Origin: Anaerolineae bacterium
Lineage (GTDB): Bacteria > Chloroflexota > Anaerolineae > JACIWR01
Direction of reading: 5' to 3'
Assembly (NCBI GenBank): GCA_021162125.1
Contig: JAGGZG010000278.1
Coordinates: forward strand, 1-7,443
Length of the DNA stretch: 7,443 bases
Of the stretch, positions 6,028 through 7,443 are shown in pieces. The notes below the pieces were generated by a model. It was not told the DNA's origin. It saw nothing but the letters and a program-made list of their open reading frames with translations, and searched no databases. The stretch's first letter is position 1. Each line of letters starts with the position of its first letter. The translations under genes were made by a program, and so were the position numbers.

Positions 6028-6825
6028 CTAAATAATCTTCTCCGCCAGCAGTTTATCCGCCAGAATCTCGGCGGCCTGCTCCAGGGAATCCGCCTCAATC
6101 ACGTCACATTCGCCCGCGCGGGCTGGTGGGGAGAATACCTTGACCACCTTAGTCGGCGAGCCGGCCAGTCCAATCAAGTCTGGGTTGACGTCCATGTCGG
6201 CTGCCGTCCACGTGGGGATTTTCATCCTCGCTGCACGGCGAATGCCCATGAAGGTGGGGTAGCGAGGCTGATTGATGTCCTTGACGACGGTGAGCAGGCA
6301 GGGCAGGGTAGAGCTCACTACCTCACGTCCCTCCTCCACCAGCCGCTCCACCCGAATAGCCTTCTTCTCGAAGTCAATGTCCTGGATTTTGAAGACGTAG
6401 GTGAGCTGGTTAAGGCCCAACTGGGTAGCGATGCCAGGCCCCACCTGGCCGGTGTCTCCATCTATGGCCTGGCGACCACAGAGGATGACGTCGAAGTCGC
6501 CGATTTTCTTGATGGCGTTAGCCAGGGTATACGCCGTGGCCCAGGTGTCTGCGCCAGCAAAAGCGCGGTCGCTGAGCAGAATGGCCTCGTCCGCGCCCAT
6601 AGCCACGGCCTCTTTGAGAGCCTCTACGGCCTGCGGCGGCCCCATCGAGATCACCGTCACCTTGCCTCCGAACTTCTCCTTCAGGAGCAAAGCCTCCTCG
6701 ATGGCGTAAGTGTCGAAAGGATTGACGATGCTGGGTACTCCTTCCCGGATCAGCGTGCCTCGTTCGGGATCAATTTTGACTTCGGTGGTGTCGGGAACTT
6801 GTTTAATACAAACTATGGCGTGCAA
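6028..6825 (-). CDS. etfB: Electron transfer flavoprotein beta subunit (second-FAD / bifurcating-type motif)
   Basis: A 265-residue protein of normal length. It begins HAIVCIKQVPDTTEVKID after the initiator and includes NPFDTYAIEEALLLKE (35-50), GRQAIDGDTGQVGP (117-130) and the EtfB signature region RLVEEGREVVSSTLPCLLTV with PRYPTFMGIRRA (161-199). In classical mitochondrial-type EtfB the middle motif reads like GKQAIDDDxNQTGQ and the site holds AMP. The GDT-QVGP form found here is characteristic of EtfB proteins that bind a second FAD and are associated with flavin-based electron bifurcation. That is a family-level inference. The start is TTG at 6825, with AAGGAGG 8 bases upstream. The ORF stays open to 6966, but that extension runs through a palindromic repeat and has no ETF character. 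It is first in the intact etfBA pair and lies downstream of a broken acyl-CoA dehydrogenase gene. No strong promoter of its own was found. Confidence 0.95.
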   Translation of the reverse strand: MHAIVCIKQVPDTTEVKIDPERGTLIREGVPSIVNPFDTYAIEEALLLKEKFGGKVTVISMGPPQAVEALKEAVAMGADEAILLSDRAFAGADTWATAYTLANAIKKIGDFDVILCGRQAIDGDTGQVGPGIATQLGLNQLTYVFKIQDIDFEKKAIRVERLVEEGREVVSSTLPCLLTVVKDINQPRYPTFMGIRRAARMKIPTWTAADMDVNPDLIGLAGSPTKVVKVFSPPARAGECDVIEADSLEQAAEILADKLLAEKII

Positions 6826-6833
6826 TGTCCGGT

Positions 6834-6840
6834 CCTCCTT
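6834..6840 (-). promoter_or_regulatory. Ribosome binding site fixing the TTG start of etfB
   Basis: AAGGAGG, 8 bases before TTG 6825. The conserved EtfB N-terminus (HAIVCIKQVPDT) begins immediately after that codon, which excludes the upstream in-frame start at 6966. Confidence 0.85.
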
Positions 6841-6901
6841 CCCTGAATTATGATCACACTGAGCGCAGTTTGGTTTGTGGAAATGGGCTGAGACTGATTG
6901 C

Positions 6902-6974
6902 TTGTTACGTATCGCGTGTTGCGTGCTACGTTTTATTGCAAGCAATTTTTGCGCAACACGCAGCACGTAACACG
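6902..6974. repeat. Imperfect palindrome of GCGTG/CACGC units (copy 2)
   Basis: The arms at 6903-6923 and 6952-6972 pair at 18 of 21 positions around a 28-base loop that contains TTGCAAGCAA. The right arm (6952-6974) matches that of the element at 252-308 at 20 of 23 positions. It occupies the gap between the end of the acyl-CoA dehydrogenase remnant and etfB. It would therefore form a hairpin in the transcript leader if the upstream promoter drives etfBA. Confidence 0.65.
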
Positions 6975-6995
6975 TTCAGTTGCCCGGCAGGTTTA

Positions 6996-7205
6996 TCAAC
7001 AGCAATGACTTGTTTTCACGTTTGTATATGTGCTCAGGACATACAAATACCCAAGAGAGCCCTGAATGGCCATCTTGGGCAACAGACTGCGGTCGAAAAT
7101 CTGGTCTTGGCCGCATTTCCTGATTGTTGGAGTAATCTCCTGCTCAGCGAACCTGCGCACTGCCTTCTGAATCATCCCGTGCTCTTCGGTCAGCGCGAAG
7201 TCCAT
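6996..7205 (-). pseudogene. Acyl-CoA dehydrogenase, 5' remnant only
   Basis: A 69-codon ORF whose first ~47 residues are a typical acyl-CoA dehydrogenase N-terminus: MDFALTEEHGMIQKAVRRFA, then EQEITPTI and FDRSLLPKMA. The full family is about 380 residues, so the FAD- and substrate-binding domains and the catalytic glutamate are missing. After LPKMAIQGSLG the reading diverges. Dropping one base at 7049 restores ICM, and dropping another at 7039 restores PE, which matches the usual family sequence LGIC-PEEYGG. Beyond about 7030 no homology is visible, and only ~170 bases remain before etfB. This looks like frameshift decay plus deletion of most of the gene. Start ATG 7205 has GGAGG 10 bases upstream. 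Acyl-CoA dehydrogenases donate electrons to ETF, so its original place directly before etfBA makes sense. A short functional peptide is possible but unlikely. Confidence 0.8.
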
Positions 7206-7274
7206 CTCGGTGGGTCCTCCATCTCTGGATCTCGTGGGGCGACATTGCCCACACCTCTTAACGCTACGGGCTGC

Positions 7275-7303
7275 ATTATACCATTATTCCCTGATTTGTG
7301 CAA
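7275..7303 (-). promoter_or_regulatory. Strong sigma70-type promoter upstream of the acyl-CoA dehydrogenase remnant and etfBA
   Basis: Reading leftward, TTGCAC (7303-7298), a 17-base spacer, and a perfect TATAAT (7280-7275). Transcription would begin near 7268, about 63 bases before ATG 7205. It is the best promoter upstream of etfBA. Since the intervening gene is dead, it may now supply etfBA with a leader of about 440 bases. Confidence 0.72.
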
Positions 7304-7316
7304 CGTTTGAGACGCC

Positions 7317-7443
7317 GGGGGAAGCCTGTCCTCCCCCCGTGGAACGGTGGGAGCTAGAGGGGGGCGACTTTCTCTCCCCCCCTCAGTCCCCCGCCTGCAA
7401 GGGGGAAGCCTGTCCTGAGCGCAGTCGAAGGGCCGGTCCTCCC
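7317..7443. repeat. Dispersed G/C-rich intergenic repeat (copy B, two partial units, cut by the window edge)
   Basis: The first part (7317-7364) equals the right half of copy A but lacks the 24-base block found at 3493-3516, with two further mismatches across the aligned gaagcct...gagggg stretch. After ACTTTCTCT a new unit begins and 7377-7443 matches 3453-3519 at 66 of 67 positions, running off the right edge. It lies upstream of the etf promoter. No gene is seen between 7206 and the window end. Confidence 0.8.

Noticed and set aside
5809..6846. A 345-codon rightward ORF spanning the etfA/etfB junction.
   Set aside because: It is antisense to two well-supported genes and their ribosome binding sites; no recognisable protein features.
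6845..6860. CATAAT (minus strand) as a private -10 box for etfB.
   Set aside because: No acceptable -35 box is present 16-18 bases upstream, and the site at 7275-7303 is much stronger.
6859..6868. CTGAGCGCAG just upstream of etfB, the same 10 bases as in the dispersed repeat core.
   Set aside because: The match does not extend on either side, so a 10-base coincidence is the simpler explanation.

Overview
The window is GC-rich bacterial chromosome. Five genes read leftward and one reads rightward, separated by 60-215 bp gaps, several of them filled with repeats. Three things resemble Chloroflexota of the Anaerolineae type: the ferredoxin-fused EtfA, the TTG starts, and the mobile-looking intergenic repeats (the CCTGTCCTGAGCGCAG-type unit and the CACGCA/TGCGTG palindromes). 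That taxonomic guess is inference from style, not proof.

Layout from the left. At 1-169 (-) is the first 56 residues of a protein running off the edge, probably of the DUF7064/7065-like kind. A palindromic repeat at 252-308 separates it from a large leftward gene (362-3376). This encodes a 1004-residue fusion: an N-terminal Cys-rich DUF116 domain, a PEP-synthase-type ATP-grasp domain, a helical middle domain, and a C-terminal phosphohistidine swivel domain. There is no PEP/pyruvate barrel, so the architecture is that of rifampicin phosphotransferase rather than PEP synthase. Next come a G/C-rich dispersed repeat (3453-3548) and ybeY (3592-4083, -), the endoribonuclease of 16S rRNA maturation. 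A 183-bp gap with back-to-back sigma70-type promoters separates ybeY from a rightward DUF456 membrane protein (4267-4752). A perfect 15-bp hairpin lies between this gene and the convergent etfA.

The right third is an electron-transfer flavoprotein operon on the minus strand: etfB (6028-6825) and then etfA (4812-6011). Both start with TTG behind near-perfect Shine-Dalgarno sequences. EtfA carries two 4Fe-4S ferredoxin clusters at its N-terminus. EtfB has the GRQAIDGDT motif typical of ETFs that bind a second FAD, which is the arrangement expected for electron bifurcation. Upstream lies the first ~50 codons of an acyl-CoA dehydrogenase (6996-7205) that breaks down by apparent frameshifts and a deletion. 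A near-consensus promoter (7275-7303) still stands ahead of it, so the dead gene's promoter may now serve etfBA. The window ends inside a second copy of the dispersed repeat, 66/67 identical to the copy at 3453.

No RNA gene, CRISPR array, transposase or phage gene was seen. The most unusual item is the DUF116-phosphotransferase fusion. The ETF operon with its dead dehydrogenase leader is second.
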